64,000 bases of DNA from Crocinitomicaceae bacterium (GTDB lineage Bacteria; Bacteroidota; Bacteroidia; Flavobacteriales_D; Crocinitomicaceae). Every line of letters starts with the position of its first letter. Position 1 is the first letter of the stretch. The position numbers were made by a program, and so were the translations under genes. Under the pieces are notes generated by a model. That model searched no databases and was not told the origin of the DNA. It saw only the letters and a list, made by a program, of their open reading frames with translations. Location: the NCBI GenBank assembly GCA_016708105.1, contig JADJGJ010000001.1, positions 1,674,001 through 1,738,000 on the forward strand, in the 5' to 3' direction. Positions 18,663 to 27,691 of this stretch are shown piece after piece.

Positions 18663-19466
18663 ATGGGAAAAGTCATTGCGGTTACCAATCAAAAAGGAGG
18701 AGTAGGGAAAACCACTACAGCTATTAATTTAGGCGCAGCTTTTGGCGTGCTTGAATACAAAACACTAGTTGTGGATGCTGATCCGCAAGCCAATGCAACG
18801 TCAGGTCTTGGACTTGACCCCAAAGGAATTACCCAAAATATTTACGATTGCCTGATCAATGACCTGGATCCTGCACAGGTAATTTTACCTACAGAAAATC
18901 CAAATCTTGATCTCATTCCCGCTCATATTGATTTAGTTGGAGCAGAACTTGAGATGATCAACATGCCTGACCGTGAGCAACGCTTAAAAATGGCATTAGA
19001 CAAAATCAAAGACAATTATGATTTCATTATCATTGATTGTTCTCCTTCTTTAGGATTAATAACTGTAAATGCGCTTACCGCAGCTGATTCGGTTATAATT
19101 CCGGTTCAATGTGAGTATTTTGCTCTTGAGGGGCTTGGTAAATTACTTAACACCATTAAAATAGTTCAGGGTCGTCTCAACGAGGCTTTGGATATTGAAG
19201 GTATTGTGCTCACTATGTATGATACCCGTTTGCGTTTGGCTAACCAAGTGGTTGATGAGGTGAAAACACATTTTCAGGAATTGGTTTTTGATACCATCAT
19301 TCATCGCAATACTCGGTTGAGTGAAGCGCCGAGTTTTGGTGAAACTATCATCATGCATGACGCAACATGCAAAGGGGCTATTAATTACCTGAACTTTGCG
19401 CGTGAAGTTTTGCAGAAAAATGATCTGACAAAAATGAAAAATAAAGATAAACAATTGTCCAACTAA
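18663..19466 (+). CDS. parA: Chromosome-partitioning ATPase ParA (Soj)
   Basis: 267 residues. The deviant Walker A KGGVGKTTTAINLG begins near residue 11, followed by the A' motif VVDADPQANATSGLGLDP and Walker B DFIIIDCSPSLG. ParA binds nucleoid DNA in its ATP form and is stimulated by ParB to move parS-marked origins apart. It is the first gene of parA-parB-DUF5683, with 16 bases before parB. The signature is that of chromosomal rather than plasmid ParA, since there is no N-terminal HTH. Confidence 0.95.
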   Translation: MGKVIAVTNQKGGVGKTTTAINLGAAFGVLEYKTLVVDADPQANATSGLGLDPKGITQNIYDCLINDLDPAQVILPTENPNLDLIPAHIDLVGAELEMINMPDREQRLKMALDKIKDNYDFIIIDCSPSLGLITVNALTAADSVIIPVQCEYFALEGLGKLLNTIKIVQGRLNEALDIEGIVLTMYDTRLRLANQVVDEVKTHFQELVFDTIIHRNTRLSEAPSFGETIIMHDATCKGAINYLNFAREVLQKNDLTKMKNKDKQLSN

Positions 19467-19482
19467 TTAAACGAAACCAGGA

Positions 19483-20433
19483 ATGACAACGAATAAGAAA
19501 AGGGCTTTGGGTAGAGGTTTAAGTGCCTTACTGGAAAATTCAAGCACTGATATTACCACAAAAAATATTGGAGTTGCCGGCGGTCAAACTGTTGGATCTA
19601 TTTCATCTTTGCAGATTTCTCAAATTGAAGCAAATCCTTTCAATCCACGCTCAAATTTTGAAGAAGAGGCCTTGAAAGAATTGAGTAACTCAATAAGCGA
19701 GCATGGCATTATTCAGCCACTCACGGTTAGAAAACTTGGTAGAGATAAATATCAACTCATATCAGGTGAACGCCGTTTCAGAGCATCTCAATTAGCCGGG
19801 CTTACTGAAGTGCCTTGTTATATTCGTATTGCCAATGATCAGAATATGCTTGAGATGGCCTTGGTTGAAAATATTCAGCGTGAAGATCTCAATGCCATTG
19901 AAGTTTCTTTGTCTTATCAACGTTTGATTGATGAGTGTAATTTAACTCAAGAACAACTTAGTCAAAAACTAGGTAAAAGCCGTTCTAACATCACCAACTT
20001 TTTACGTTTATTGAAATTACCTGCAGCGGTTCAAGTGGGTATTCGTGAAGGATTAATTACCATGGGGCATGCGCGTGCTCTGGTAAATGCGGGAGATGAA
20101 GCAACACAAATTGATCTTTTTCATCAGATTGTGGAAGAAGAATTGTCTGTGCGTGATGTTGAAAATCTAATTAAAAGTAAACGTGAACCTAAATCCGATG
20201 ATGATAAATCTACCTTAGATTCTCTCATTGATCATTCTGAAAAAACTACATCAGCTGAGCTTAGCGTATCTGTTTTGGAATTCAAAAATCGTTTAGCTGA
20301 AAATCTTGCTACAAAGGTTCAGATATCTTCAGACAATAAAGGCAAAGGAAAAATCGTTATCTCTTTTGATTCTCAAGATGATTTGGACAGAATCATTTCA
20401 GCTATTGGGAACGCAAATGCAGTGAATGTATAA
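19483..20433 (+). CDS. parB: Chromosome-partitioning protein ParB (Spo0J)
   Basis: 316 residues. The N-terminal RALGRGLSALLEN is the ParA-activating segment. The CTPase domain carries QPLTVRKLG and GERRFRASQLAGL (about 95-107), then EMALVENIQREDLNAIE. The HTH follows (LTQEQLSQKLGKSRSNITNFLRLL) and recognises parS. The C-terminal dimerisation region is at about 250-316. No parS-like 16-base palindrome was noticed near the operon. It overlaps the next gene by 8 bases. Confidence 0.95.
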   Translation: MTTNKKRALGRGLSALLENSSTDITTKNIGVAGGQTVGSISSLQISQIEANPFNPRSNFEEEALKELSNSISEHGIIQPLTVRKLGRDKYQLISGERRFRASQLAGLTEVPCYIRIANDQNMLEMALVENIQREDLNAIEVSLSYQRLIDECNLTQEQLSQKLGKSRSNITNFLRLLKLPAAVQVGIREGLITMGHARALVNAGDEATQIDLFHQIVEEELSVRDVENLIKSKREPKSDDDKSTLDSLIDHSEKTTSAELSVSVLEFKNRLAENLATKVQISSDNKGKGKIVISFDSQDDLDRIISAIGNANAVNV

Positions 20434-21076
20434 ACTCGGCTTCTTATTTTCAATTTTATCATTTTTTCTCTTTGCTGGAAATTTATCAGCTCGTTTTTCC
20501 TTTGAATCAGATGATTCATTGAAAGTTCACGTTAATAAAGAGAAAGATTCGTTGAGCAAAGACACTGCATATCATCATCTTTGGAAACATGCTACTATTT
20601 GGTCAGCTTGTCTACCGGGTGCCGGACAGATTTATAATGAAATTGGATATCGCCGCGTGCAAAACAAAAAAAATAGAGCATGGTGGAAAGTGCCAATTAT
20701 TTATAGTGCACTTGGGGTAACGGGTTATTACTTCTACAATAACCTAATCACGGCTCAAGGTTTAAAAAGAGAATGGCTATATCGCTATGATAATGGAAAT
20801 GCCATGTCAAATACAAATTATTTTACCTGGTCAAATGATGAATTGTTGGACGGTAAAACTATTGACAACTTGTATTATCCCGGATATGATCAGGCAGCAA
20901 AATATCGTGATTTATTTGCTGTAGGATTCATTGCTGTTTGGGGATTGAACGTTGTTGAAGCTTTAGTTGACGGACATTTTGTACACTTTGATGTTTCTGA
21001 AGATCTAAGCTTTCATTATTATCCTGTTTTATTTGACAGAAATGTTGCCGGAATAGGCGTAGGCCTAGTTTTTTAG
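20426..21076 (+). CDS. DUF5683 family membrane-associated protein
   Basis: 216 residues with an N-terminal signal or anchor (about 1-23). The family core follows: ATIWSACLPGAGQIYNEIGYRR (split here as ATIWSACLPGAG and QIYN), then WWKVPIIYSALGVTGYYFY and a C-terminal hydrophobic stretch AVGFIAVWGLNVVEALVDGHF. It is a Bacteroidetes family of unknown function, often found just after parAB. Overlap with the end of parB implies translational coupling. A role in segregation or envelope linkage would be inference only. Confidence 0.8.
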   Translation: MYKLGFLFSILSFFLFAGNLSARFSFESDDSLKVHVNKEKDSLSKDTAYHHLWKHATIWSACLPGAGQIYNEIGYRRVQNKKNRAWWKVPIIYSALGVTGYYFYNNLITAQGLKREWLYRYDNGNAMSNTNYFTWSNDELLDGKTIDNLYYPGYDQAAKYRDLFAVGFIAVWGLNVVEALVDGHFVHFDVSEDLSFHYYPVLFDRNVAGIGVGLVF

Positions 21077-21148
21077 CAAGAATCAACGTAGTGAACATCG
21101 GTTGCAAGTGCAGCTCACAACTTTGGCAACACAAAGGAATTTATATAT

Positions 21149-21718
21149 TTACTTTACGCAAGAATAAACGAAGGCAGGCGGAAAATTAACCGTGGTGAAC
21201 GATATTTTCATTTTTGGAAAGCACATTTTAATCAGCCGTTTTGATGCAAGAGAATATTGATATTGTACAAAAACACCTCCGCATTTTAGTGCTTCATAGG
21301 CTTTCACCAATATTTTCTTTTTGGTGGTTTCAGGTATTACAGCCAAGGGCAGAGAAGAAAGAATTGCATCAACTTGTTTGATTCCATATTCTTTTGAAAT
21401 AATGTCTAATTGGTCAGCACTTTTATTAAAAATCACAACACGAGGATCAGTGATTTTTTCTTTAAGCAATTGGTAAAAATTCTCATTTAATTCAAAAATA
21501 AAAATCTTGGCGTCACTTGCTGAACGCTTAATCAATTCATAAGTAAATACTCCGGTGCCCGGACCAAGTTCAACAATTACTTTTGATTTTGAGAAATCTA
21601 TACGATCACACATTTTTCGTACTAAAAATCTTGAACTTGGAGCTAAGGCCCCAACTTGTTTTCTCTCTTTAAAAAAAGTACGTAGAAATTTTCTGCTATG
21701 CGCCCTGGATTTGTTCAC
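21149..21718 (-). CDS. Class I SAM-dependent methyltransferase, PmtA / rRNA-methylase-like
   Basis: 189 residues from a GTG at 21718 that lies inside the end of the upstream gene (23-base overlap). SAM-binding motif I is VIVELGPGTGVFTYEL (about 47-62) and motif II is IFIFELNENFYQLL. The N-terminal FFKERKQVGALAPSSRFLVRKM resembles bacterial phospholipid N-methyltransferases (VGSIxPSS). The catalytic NPPY-like motif of KsgA-type RNA methylases is absent, and SSLPLAVIP stands in its place. That fits a lipid methyltransferase better than an rRNA dimethylase. Coupled to the dihydroorotase-like gene. Confidence 0.75.
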   Translation of the reverse strand: MNKSRAHSRKFLRTFFKERKQVGALAPSSRFLVRKMCDRIDFSKSKVIVELGPGTGVFTYELIKRSASDAKIFIFELNENFYQLLKEKITDPRVVIFNKSADQLDIISKEYGIKQVDAILSSLPLAVIPETTKKKILVKAYEALKCGGVFVQYQYSLASKRLIKMCFPKMKISFTTVNFPPAFVYSCVK

Positions 21719-22979
21719 GTTCTTGTTGAGTTGATAAAATACCGTTGTTGATTATACCTAACACTTTACCGGTCAGTTTTTTTCCGAGTAAAGGGCTGTT
21801 GTTTGATTTTGAAAGATTATTGCTTGCATTGAATTCCCATTCACCTGATGGATCAAATAAGGTAATATTTGCGTTTTGATTTACTGCAATAGGTGACTGA
21901 TGTATGCCAAGCACTTTTCTGGGATTAATCGCTATATACTGTATGATTTGATCAATGCTTAGATTTTTTATTGATCGCAATGCTGAGAATAAAGTTTGCG
22001 TTCCAATGGTTCCAAAAGCTGCCTGATCAAATTCTACTTCTTTGTTTTCAATATCTTCAGGGTTGTGGTCAGAGCAAACAAAATCAACGGTTCCATCGTT
22101 CAATCCTTCAAGTAGAGAAAGTTGATCGTCAGCTGAACGAAGAGGAGGTAAAGTTTTAAAATTTGCATTGAAGCCAAGTACATCTTCTTCAGTGAAACAA
22201 AGATTATTGATATAACAATCAGCGCTTACATTTAATCCTTTCTTTTTGGCGTCACGAATAAGATTCACAGATTCACGGCATGATATTCCGGTGAAATGTA
22301 AACGAGATCCTGTATACTCTAACAAACTCAAATCACGTTGCACAACCATATATTCTGCCAGTGAAGGAATGGCTTTTAATCCCGTGTATATGCTGGCTTT
22401 TCCTTCATGCACAAATCCTTTACCCACAATAGATGAATCAAACGGAAAAGAAATAATTACCCCATTGAAATTTTTTGCATACAGCAGTGCACGATACATG
22501 ATGCCTGACGAAACAGGTTTTTCGGCATCACTAAAAGCAATAGCACCGGCTTGTTGCATATCATACATTTCTGCCAGCACGGTTCCGCCCAATTGATCAG
22601 TCAAGGCACCAAACGGATATACCTGTACCGGAGACATAGATGACTTATTGATCAAATATTCAATTTGTGCTTTGTTAGAAATTTTAGGATGAGTATCAGG
22701 GCTTGTTGCAACCGCTGTCATTCCGCCTGCCTCTGCCAGTTGAAGTCCTGAATTTAAATCTTCTTTGTGTTCAAGACCCGGATCACAAAAATTAACTTTC
22801 GCATCAAACCATCCCGGTGAAGCATGAAGGTTAGGGGAGGTGAATGTTTTATCAGCATCAACTTTTAATCCCTGACCAATTTCTTTGATTATACCTTCAT
22901 CAATAAAAATATCGCAAACCTTGTTGTGAAACTCATTTCCGGGAGAGATAATCCGGGCTGATTGTATGAGAATTTTCAT
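21696..22979 (-). CDS. Dihydroorotase-family protein lacking the HxHxR metal motif
   Basis: 427 residues, full length for the amidohydrolase-fold dihydroorotase family. The region SPGWFDAKVNFCDPGLEHKEDL aligns with the canonical D-x-H-x-H-x-R-DPG of PyrC, but both His are replaced (K61, N63) and the Arg is C65. SDHNPED near residue 308 is kept, so the fold is clear. Catalysis by the usual binuclear zinc centre looks impaired. Non-catalytic homologues are known as structural partners of aspartate carbamoyltransferase (for example PyrC' in Pseudomonas). Similar divergence seems common in flavobacterial proteins annotated as dihydroorotase. Activity is uncertain. Confidence 0.85.
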   Translation of the reverse strand: MKILIQSARIISPGNEFHNKVCDIFIDEGIIKEIGQGLKVDADKTFTSPNLHASPGWFDAKVNFCDPGLEHKEDLNSGLQLAEAGGMTAVATSPDTHPKISNKAQIEYLINKSSMSPVQVYPFGALTDQLGGTVLAEMYDMQQAGAIAFSDAEKPVSSGIMYRALLYAKNFNGVIISFPFDSSIVGKGFVHEGKASIYTGLKAIPSLAEYMVVQRDLSLLEYTGSRLHFTGISCRESVNLIRDAKKKGLNVSADCYINNLCFTEEDVLGFNANFKTLPPLRSADDQLSLLEGLNDGTVDFVCSDHNPEDIENKEVEFDQAAFGTIGTQTLFSALRSIKNLSIDQIIQYIAINPRKVLGIHQSPIAVNQNANITLFDPSGEWEFNASNNLSKSNNSPLLGKKLTGKVLGIINNGILSTQQEREQIQGA

Positions 22980-23070
22980 CAGATATTTTTTTTTGTAATC
23001 AGTATTCTGAGTTGATCAGACGATACATTTTTGTAATGGCCTATCTTAATCCGTTCAGGTTAACTGAGTA

Positions 23071-23078
23071 CAAAAATA
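23071..23078 (-). promoter_or_regulatory. Possible -7 box TATTTTTG for the dihydroorotase-like gene
   Basis: The minus strand matches TAnnTTTG, 91 bases upstream of the ATG at 22979 and directly after the stop of the BatA-type gene. Confidence 0.3.
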
Positions 23079-25124
23079 CTAAGACTTCCAGAATTTGAGC
23101 AATAAGATTTCAACAGCTATGAACAAAAGAGAGAGGATAAGTGACCATCGCCAGAATTCATTTGCTTTCAGTTGATTGACTTCAAGGTTGCCTGAATCAT
23201 TTGCAGTCAGTGGGGTTGATTGGGTCCATCCGGCATTGAGAAAGGCTGTTTTCACATCATCTGAACTCAAGGCTTCAGTGTATGATTCATTGCGGTTATA
23301 GTTTAATGCCAGAATGTCTTGAGTTTTATCATACGCTTTAAGTTGATAAAATCCTGATTGTCGCAGTTGATCTTCCATTTGAGAAAATGATAACATTCTT
23401 GAATTTCCGGTATTGATTAGCTGCGGAATAAAGTCAACACCTTCGTCTGTATTTACTAAATGAACAGGCTCTTTTTCGTCTATTTCATTTCGTTGAGGTA
23501 GGTTTTCCATGCTTCCAATTGTCATGTACAATGGACGTTGAAAGCTTGATGTTTCCGCTATTCTCAAATAAGTTGCTGCAAACAATGCGTGATTTTGAAA
23601 ATTATTGTATTCCATGTCAACCGGGCCAGCGGTTAAGATAATTCTGCCATTTGCATGCTGACTCATAATCATGTAAGGCATGGTAGGATTGAAGCCGAAT
23701 AAGGTGATGAAATTTTGTGAACCACTCACTTGAAGAGGGTAGTAGCTGCTTACTTGCGGAAATTTGTAGTTCTCAGGTTTACTTTCAAAAACGCCTTTGT
23801 AAAGCGGGTCTTCGTAATTGAAGTAAGATAATTCTCCTGCTTTGCTGGTTAAATTTCCTAAGCCGGGTAAGTGGAGTTCATTGAGAAAAATATTCCAGTT
23901 AGTCGTATTGGTATTTTTACTCGGAATCATGGCAACAGTTGCACCGTCTTTGAGGGCTTGTTTTATCAAGTCATGAAATCCGCCGGGAATTTCAGCAGCA
24001 TTTTGAATAATGATGAGTTCTTTTCCTTTGAAATCATCTTGTGTTGCTGATTTTATCTCAGTCACAGTACAATTGTAATAAGGATCTAATTGATACAATT
24101 GCTGAAGATTTCTGTTGTCATTTGAAGAATTTGTGACTAATAAAATTTTTACTTCATCTTTTATTTCATAGGAGAAGAAAAATGAGTCGTCAAAATAAAG
24201 TTGACCTGTTGCTACTGATAATTTTCCTGATTTTATTCCGGGCTCACGATCAGTAAAATTAATGCTGGATATTTCTGAAGATCTGGCTTCAACAGACACA
24301 CGCTTTGGTGCAGGCTGACTGCCTGTAATATCAAGCGTAACAGACAAATCAGTTTGTGCAACATCACTTTGATTTTGAATTCTGAACCAAATATCAATGG
24401 GTGCATTTAATCTATGAACAGGTGTTTCAAACCATACGCTATCAATAAAAATGTTTTCTTTGATTTGAGCAGCAGACTGATAATAATAAGTTGGAATTTC
24501 ATCACGTCTGAATTCGTCAAGTTTGGTTGTGCTTTTTTGAAAATCTGTAAAGAGAAAAACTCTGTAATTAGCATGTGAATACTCACCGGTCGACATATCA
24601 CACATGGCATTTAAAACGGTAGATAGTGCAGTTGCTTTTGGCGTAAAATCTATTTTTTTTATCTTGTCAATAATATCATTAGATGTATAGTACCTGAATT
24701 CAGATGAAAGCAAATCACTTGAAAAGAGAGCTATTTTCTCATCAGCATCAAATGATTTAACTAATTCAATAGCTCTGTTTTTACACTCGTTGAGTAAATT
24801 TCCATCTTTGCCATCCGCTTGCATACTGTATGAGTTGTCAAGATAAATCAGGCTAATATTTTCTGTAGATTCTTGCTGATCAGATCCCGGAATAAAAGGC
24901 TGAGCAAAAGCAATGATCAAGAATATCATCGCAAGCAATCTACTGATCAGAACAAGAATATGTTTGAGTTTAACACCGGTGCGTGAATCTTCAGTGACTT
25001 CACGCAATAAATCAACACGTGAGAAATAAACCGTGCGATACCTTCTGAAACTAAACAAGTGAATAATAACCGGTACAGCCAGCAGAAAAAGCGCCCATAA
25101 AAATTCCGGATGTACAAATTTCAT
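23079..25124 (-). CDS. BatA-domain membrane protein with VWA-like region
   Basis: 681 residues. The N-terminal BatA (aerotolerance regulator) domain has the typical start MKFVHPEFLWALFLLAVPVI, the HLFSFRRYRTVYFSRVDLLREV segment (written here in full as one family hallmark of two parts: HLFSFRRYRT, VYFSRVDLL) and a second helix at about 56-75. A VWA-like fold follows with LIYLDNSYSMQADGK (DNSYS in MIDAS position, about 90-105). A large periplasmic region and one C-terminal helix (about 658-677) complete it. Bacteroidetes encode many such proteins in or near Bat operons; the role is unknown. It is probably an inner-membrane protein facing the periplasm. Confidence 0.82.
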   Translation of the reverse strand: MKFVHPEFLWALFLLAVPVIIHLFSFRRYRTVYFSRVDLLREVTEDSRTGVKLKHILVLISRLLAMIFLIIAFAQPFIPGSDQQESTENISLIYLDNSYSMQADGKDGNLLNECKNRAIELVKSFDADEKIALFSSDLLSSEFRYYTSNDIIDKIKKIDFTPKATALSTVLNAMCDMSTGEYSHANYRVFLFTDFQKSTTKLDEFRRDEIPTYYYQSAAQIKENIFIDSVWFETPVHRLNAPIDIWFRIQNQSDVAQTDLSVTLDITGSQPAPKRVSVEARSSEISSINFTDREPGIKSGKLSVATGQLYFDDSFFFSYEIKDEVKILLVTNSSNDNRNLQQLYQLDPYYNCTVTEIKSATQDDFKGKELIIIQNAAEIPGGFHDLIKQALKDGATVAMIPSKNTNTTNWNIFLNELHLPGLGNLTSKAGELSYFNYEDPLYKGVFESKPENYKFPQVSSYYPLQVSGSQNFITLFGFNPTMPYMIMSQHANGRIILTAGPVDMEYNNFQNHALFAATYLRIAETSSFQRPLYMTIGSMENLPQRNEIDEKEPVHLVNTDEGVDFIPQLINTGNSRMLSFSQMEDQLRQSGFYQLKAYDKTQDILALNYNRNESYTEALSSDDVKTAFLNAGWTQSTPLTANDSGNLEVNQLKANEFWRWSLILSLLFIAVEILLLKFWKS

Positions 25125-25253
25125 TTTATACCGATGTTTGTCTTGATTTTACTTAGTTCAAGATTTTTTGTAATGCAAAGATGTTAATTCACCATCAAAG
25201 AGAACGGGATGCCGGTGTGAAATATTTCAAAAAAGGAATAATCTTTTGCACAA

Positions 25254-26039
25254 TTATTTTGTTTTACTTGATTCAATGCCCATACCAAAGAGCGCGTAAT
25301 CATACCATGCAGGGTCATGCGGGCGCCATTTTCTCAACGTGACCATGAGTTCTTCCAATGCTTGCCAATCATTTTGTTTGCGATTAAGCAAACCCAATTT
25401 GCGAGCTGAATTAGCAGTATGAACATCTAAAGGCACCATAAGTTCACGCATGGAAATAGTATTCCAAATTCCAAAATCAACTCCTTTGTCATCCTTTCTT
25501 ACCATCCAACGCAAAAACATGTTCAGTCTTTTACAGGCTGAATTTTTCAAGGGTGATGATATATGTTTTTCAGTGCGCGCCGGATGCTCCTCCTGAAAGA
25601 AAAAATTTCTGAAATGAATCAGTCTGTCTCGCAGGTGGCCTTGAAATGCTGCACCACCAAACATGGTTTCAAGTGTGTTGTTTTTTTGATAGTGTCGGGC
25701 TAATCTTTGAATGAAATAATTAAAATCTTCAGCATTAAAAGTTCTGTGCACAAAACCTGAAGAGAGCAAGTTTCTTTCAGATGTATTCATCACAAATTCA
25801 AGCGGACGATACTCCATCAGATTCAATAATTTTTCACCCGTATTAAGTATGGCTTGTCTATTACCCCAGGCAATGGTTGACATAATAAAGCCTGTTATTT
25901 CAATATCGGCCTTTGCGCTAAATTGGTGTGGAATTAAAATTGGATCATGCTCAATAAACGATGTTGAGTTAAACAACTTTGCTTTTTGATCGAGAATTTT
26001 TTTAAGCTCTTGAAGTTTTTTATCAGATAATGCGGCCAT
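25254..26039 (-). CDS. TIGR02757 / DUF2400 family protein
   Basis: 261 residues, cytoplasmic. Family hallmarks are DPILIPHQF early on, GFIMSTIAWGNRQAILN (about 50-66), CKRLNMFLRWMVRKDDKGVDFGIW (in parts: CKRLNMFLRWM, then DFGIW), and VPLDVHTANSARKLGL. The helical layout with a D-x-H-T segment resembles HhH-GPD-like DNA glycosylase relatives, but no enzymatic function has been established to my knowledge. It overlaps the ABC ATPase gene by 17 bases, so it is translated from the same message. Confidence 0.85.
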   Translation of the reverse strand: MAALSDKKLQELKKILDQKAKLFNSTSFIEHDPILIPHQFSAKADIEITGFIMSTIAWGNRQAILNTGEKLLNLMEYRPLEFVMNTSERNLLSSGFVHRTFNAEDFNYFIQRLARHYQKNNTLETMFGGAAFQGHLRDRLIHFRNFFFQEEHPARTEKHISSPLKNSACKRLNMFLRWMVRKDDKGVDFGIWNTISMRELMVPLDVHTANSARKLGLLNRKQNDWQALEELMVTLRKWRPHDPAWYDYALFGMGIESSKTK

Positions 26040-26673
26040 CTTTCATTTCAAAAACGTGATCAGCCATTTTAGCAAGCTCGCGGTTATGTGTAACAATAAC
26101 AAAGGTTTGGTTCAGCTCTTTCTTTAGATTGAAAAAGAGCTCATGCAGTTCTTTTGCATTTACTGAGTCAAGATTTCCTGATGGCTCGTCAGCAAATATT
26201 ACATCCGGTTGATTCATTAAAGCCCTGGCCACGGCAACGCGTTGTTGTTCACCACCTGAAAGTTGTGAGGGCTTGTGATCATATCGGCTTGTTAAACCTA
26301 AATAGTCAAGCAATTCTTTGGCTCTTTTCTGGGCAGCGGTTTGATTCACTCCTCCAATCATGGCCGGAATAAGTACATTCTCAAGTGCTGTAAATTCAGG
26401 TAATAATTGATGAAACTGAAAAATAAATCCCAGATGTTTATTTCTGAATCGGGCAAGTTCTTCACCGGAAAAAGATCCAATGGTTTGACCATTAATTTGA
26501 ATACTTCCCTGATCAGCTTTGTCAAGGGTTCCAAGAATTTGCAATAATGTTGTTTTGCCTGCGCCTGATGCGCCCACAATACAAACTACTTCACCTTTTG
26601 CAACGCTCAAATCAATCCCTTTCAGAATGGATAGTTCACCATAATTTTTGTAAATTCCCGACGCAGTTAACAT
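26023..26673 (-). CDS. LolD-like ABC transporter ATP-binding protein
   Basis: 216 residues. Walker A is GASGAGKTTLL (about 33-43), the Q-loop region is FQFHQLLPEFTALENV, the signature is LSGGEQQRVAVARAL, Walker B is VIFADEPSGNLD, and the H-loop is VTHNRELA. The LLPEF/TALENV and PSGNLD details place it in the LolD / MacB-like group, which works with FtsX-type permeases in lipoprotein release or export. No permease gene is adjacent, so its membrane partner must be encoded elsewhere. Expressed from a promoter back to back with that of the M50 protease operon. Confidence 0.9.
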   Translation of the reverse strand: MLTASGIYKNYGELSILKGIDLSVAKGEVVCIVGASGAGKTTLLQILGTLDKADQGSIQINGQTIGSFSGEELARFRNKHLGFIFQFHQLLPEFTALENVLIPAMIGGVNQTAAQKRAKELLDYLGLTSRYDHKPSQLSGGEQQRVAVARALMNQPDVIFADEPSGNLDSVNAKELHELFFNLKKELNQTFVIVTHNRELAKMADHVFEMKDGRII

Positions 26674-26680
26674 GACATGC

Positions 26681-26688
26681 CAAAAATA
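26681..26688 (-). promoter_or_regulatory. -7 box TATTTTTG for the LolD-like gene
   Basis: The minus strand matches TAnnTTTG, 7 bases before the ATG at 26673. Only two bases separate it from the opposite -7 box. Confidence 0.45.
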
Positions 26689-26690
26689 GG

Positions 26691-26698
26691 TAGTTTTG
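26691..26698 (+). promoter_or_regulatory. -7 box TAGTTTTG for the site-2 protease operon
   Basis: Matches TAnnTTTG, 27 bases before the ATG at 26726, and abuts the divergent box at 26681-26688. Confidence 0.5.
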
Positions 26699-26725
26699 TG
26701 TAGTCACCATTCAAATAAGAGATAA

Positions 26726-27691
26726 ATGTTTCAAGAGAATGATAATTTGTATCCTGCCAAACCTGAAATGGCAGCCCCGCGTCAAAGTTCGCGCTTAACG
26801 GGTTTTATCATTTCTCTTGTGCTGGCTTTTATTCTTTTCATTGTTTTAGTTCCGGGGAATTATTTATTGGGCACTGAAATAATACTCATTCTGTTGTTTC
26901 ATGAAGCGGGTCACTTGATCATGATGAAATATTATGGATACAAACCAAAAAACGTCTATTTTATTCCTCTCTTAGGAGCCATGATAAGCGGTACAAAATC
27001 TGCAGTATCACAGCGTGAACGCATCATGGTTAATTTGATGGGTCCTTTGCCCGGTATCATTATTGGATGTGTTCTATATCTTGCGGCAATGAATCGTCCA
27101 GATCAATTTATTCTCGTTGAATTATCTTTACTCTTGTTGTCAATTAATATTGTTAATCTTCTGCCTCTTGACCCGCTCGATGGTGGCAATATTTTTGAGT
27201 TACTTTTCTTCCCTGCTAATGAGAAATTGAAAATGGTTTACACGCTCATTTCCTCTTTACTTGTGATTGGTTTGGGTGTGTGGTTTTCATTTTATCCCTT
27301 GATAATTTTTGGCTTTTTAATGGCGTTTAAAGTACGGGCATACCAACGCAGCAAGGCTATTCATGAAGGTCTTGAAGAGATGGATATTAATTACCGTAAA
27401 TCATATCAAGAATTATCAGACCGAGAGTATTGGACTATGCGAAGAGTTTTTTTAGAAAATAATCCGCGCATCAAAGAAATTATTCCTGAAGAAAATGTGA
27501 TATGGGAGAATGAACGATTACTGGTTGATCAAATTAACCAGTTGTTGCGCAATCGGGTTGTCAAAGACATGAGTTTAATCCAAATTATTTTAGCCGTGCT
27601 AATTGTATTGTCTGCACTTATCTTACCGGTATATTTGGTTTTGAAAAACTATCATCTTGTTGAATCGTATCTTGGTTATGCAGCGGTTTAA
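26726..27691 (+). CDS. Site-2 protease family (M50) intramembrane metalloprotease
   Basis: 321 residues, polytopic. A first membrane segment (about 25-45) is followed by LILLFHEAGHLIMM with the zinc motif HEAGH at residues 59-63. GAMISG, several hydrophobic segments, and the second motif NLLPLDPLDGGNIFEL (about 143-158) supply the Asp ligand. A last helix lies near the C terminus. Such proteases cut substrates within the inner membrane in envelope signalling. No PDZ domain is evident. It is the first gene of an operon with Smr-domain and M28 peptidase genes, overlapping the next by 14 bases. Confidence 0.85.
   Translation: MFQENDNLYPAKPEMAAPRQSSRLTGFIISLVLAFILFIVLVPGNYLLGTEIILILLFHEAGHLIMMKYYGYKPKNVYFIPLLGAMISGTKSAVSQRERIMVNLMGPLPGIIIGCVLYLAAMNRPDQFILVELSLLLLSINIVNLLPLDPLDGGNIFELLFFPANEKLKMVYTLISSLLVIGLGVWFSFYPLIIFGFLMAFKVRAYQRSKAIHEGLEEMDINYRKSYQELSDREYWTMRRVFLENNPRIKEIIPEENVIWENERLLVDQINQLLRNRVVKDMSLIQIILAVLIVLSALILPVYLVLKNYHLVESYLGYAAV

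Noticed and set aside
18457..18705. 82-codon open frame before parA
   Set aside because: It overlaps the parA promoter and start, is basic and of odd composition, and has no recognisable domain.
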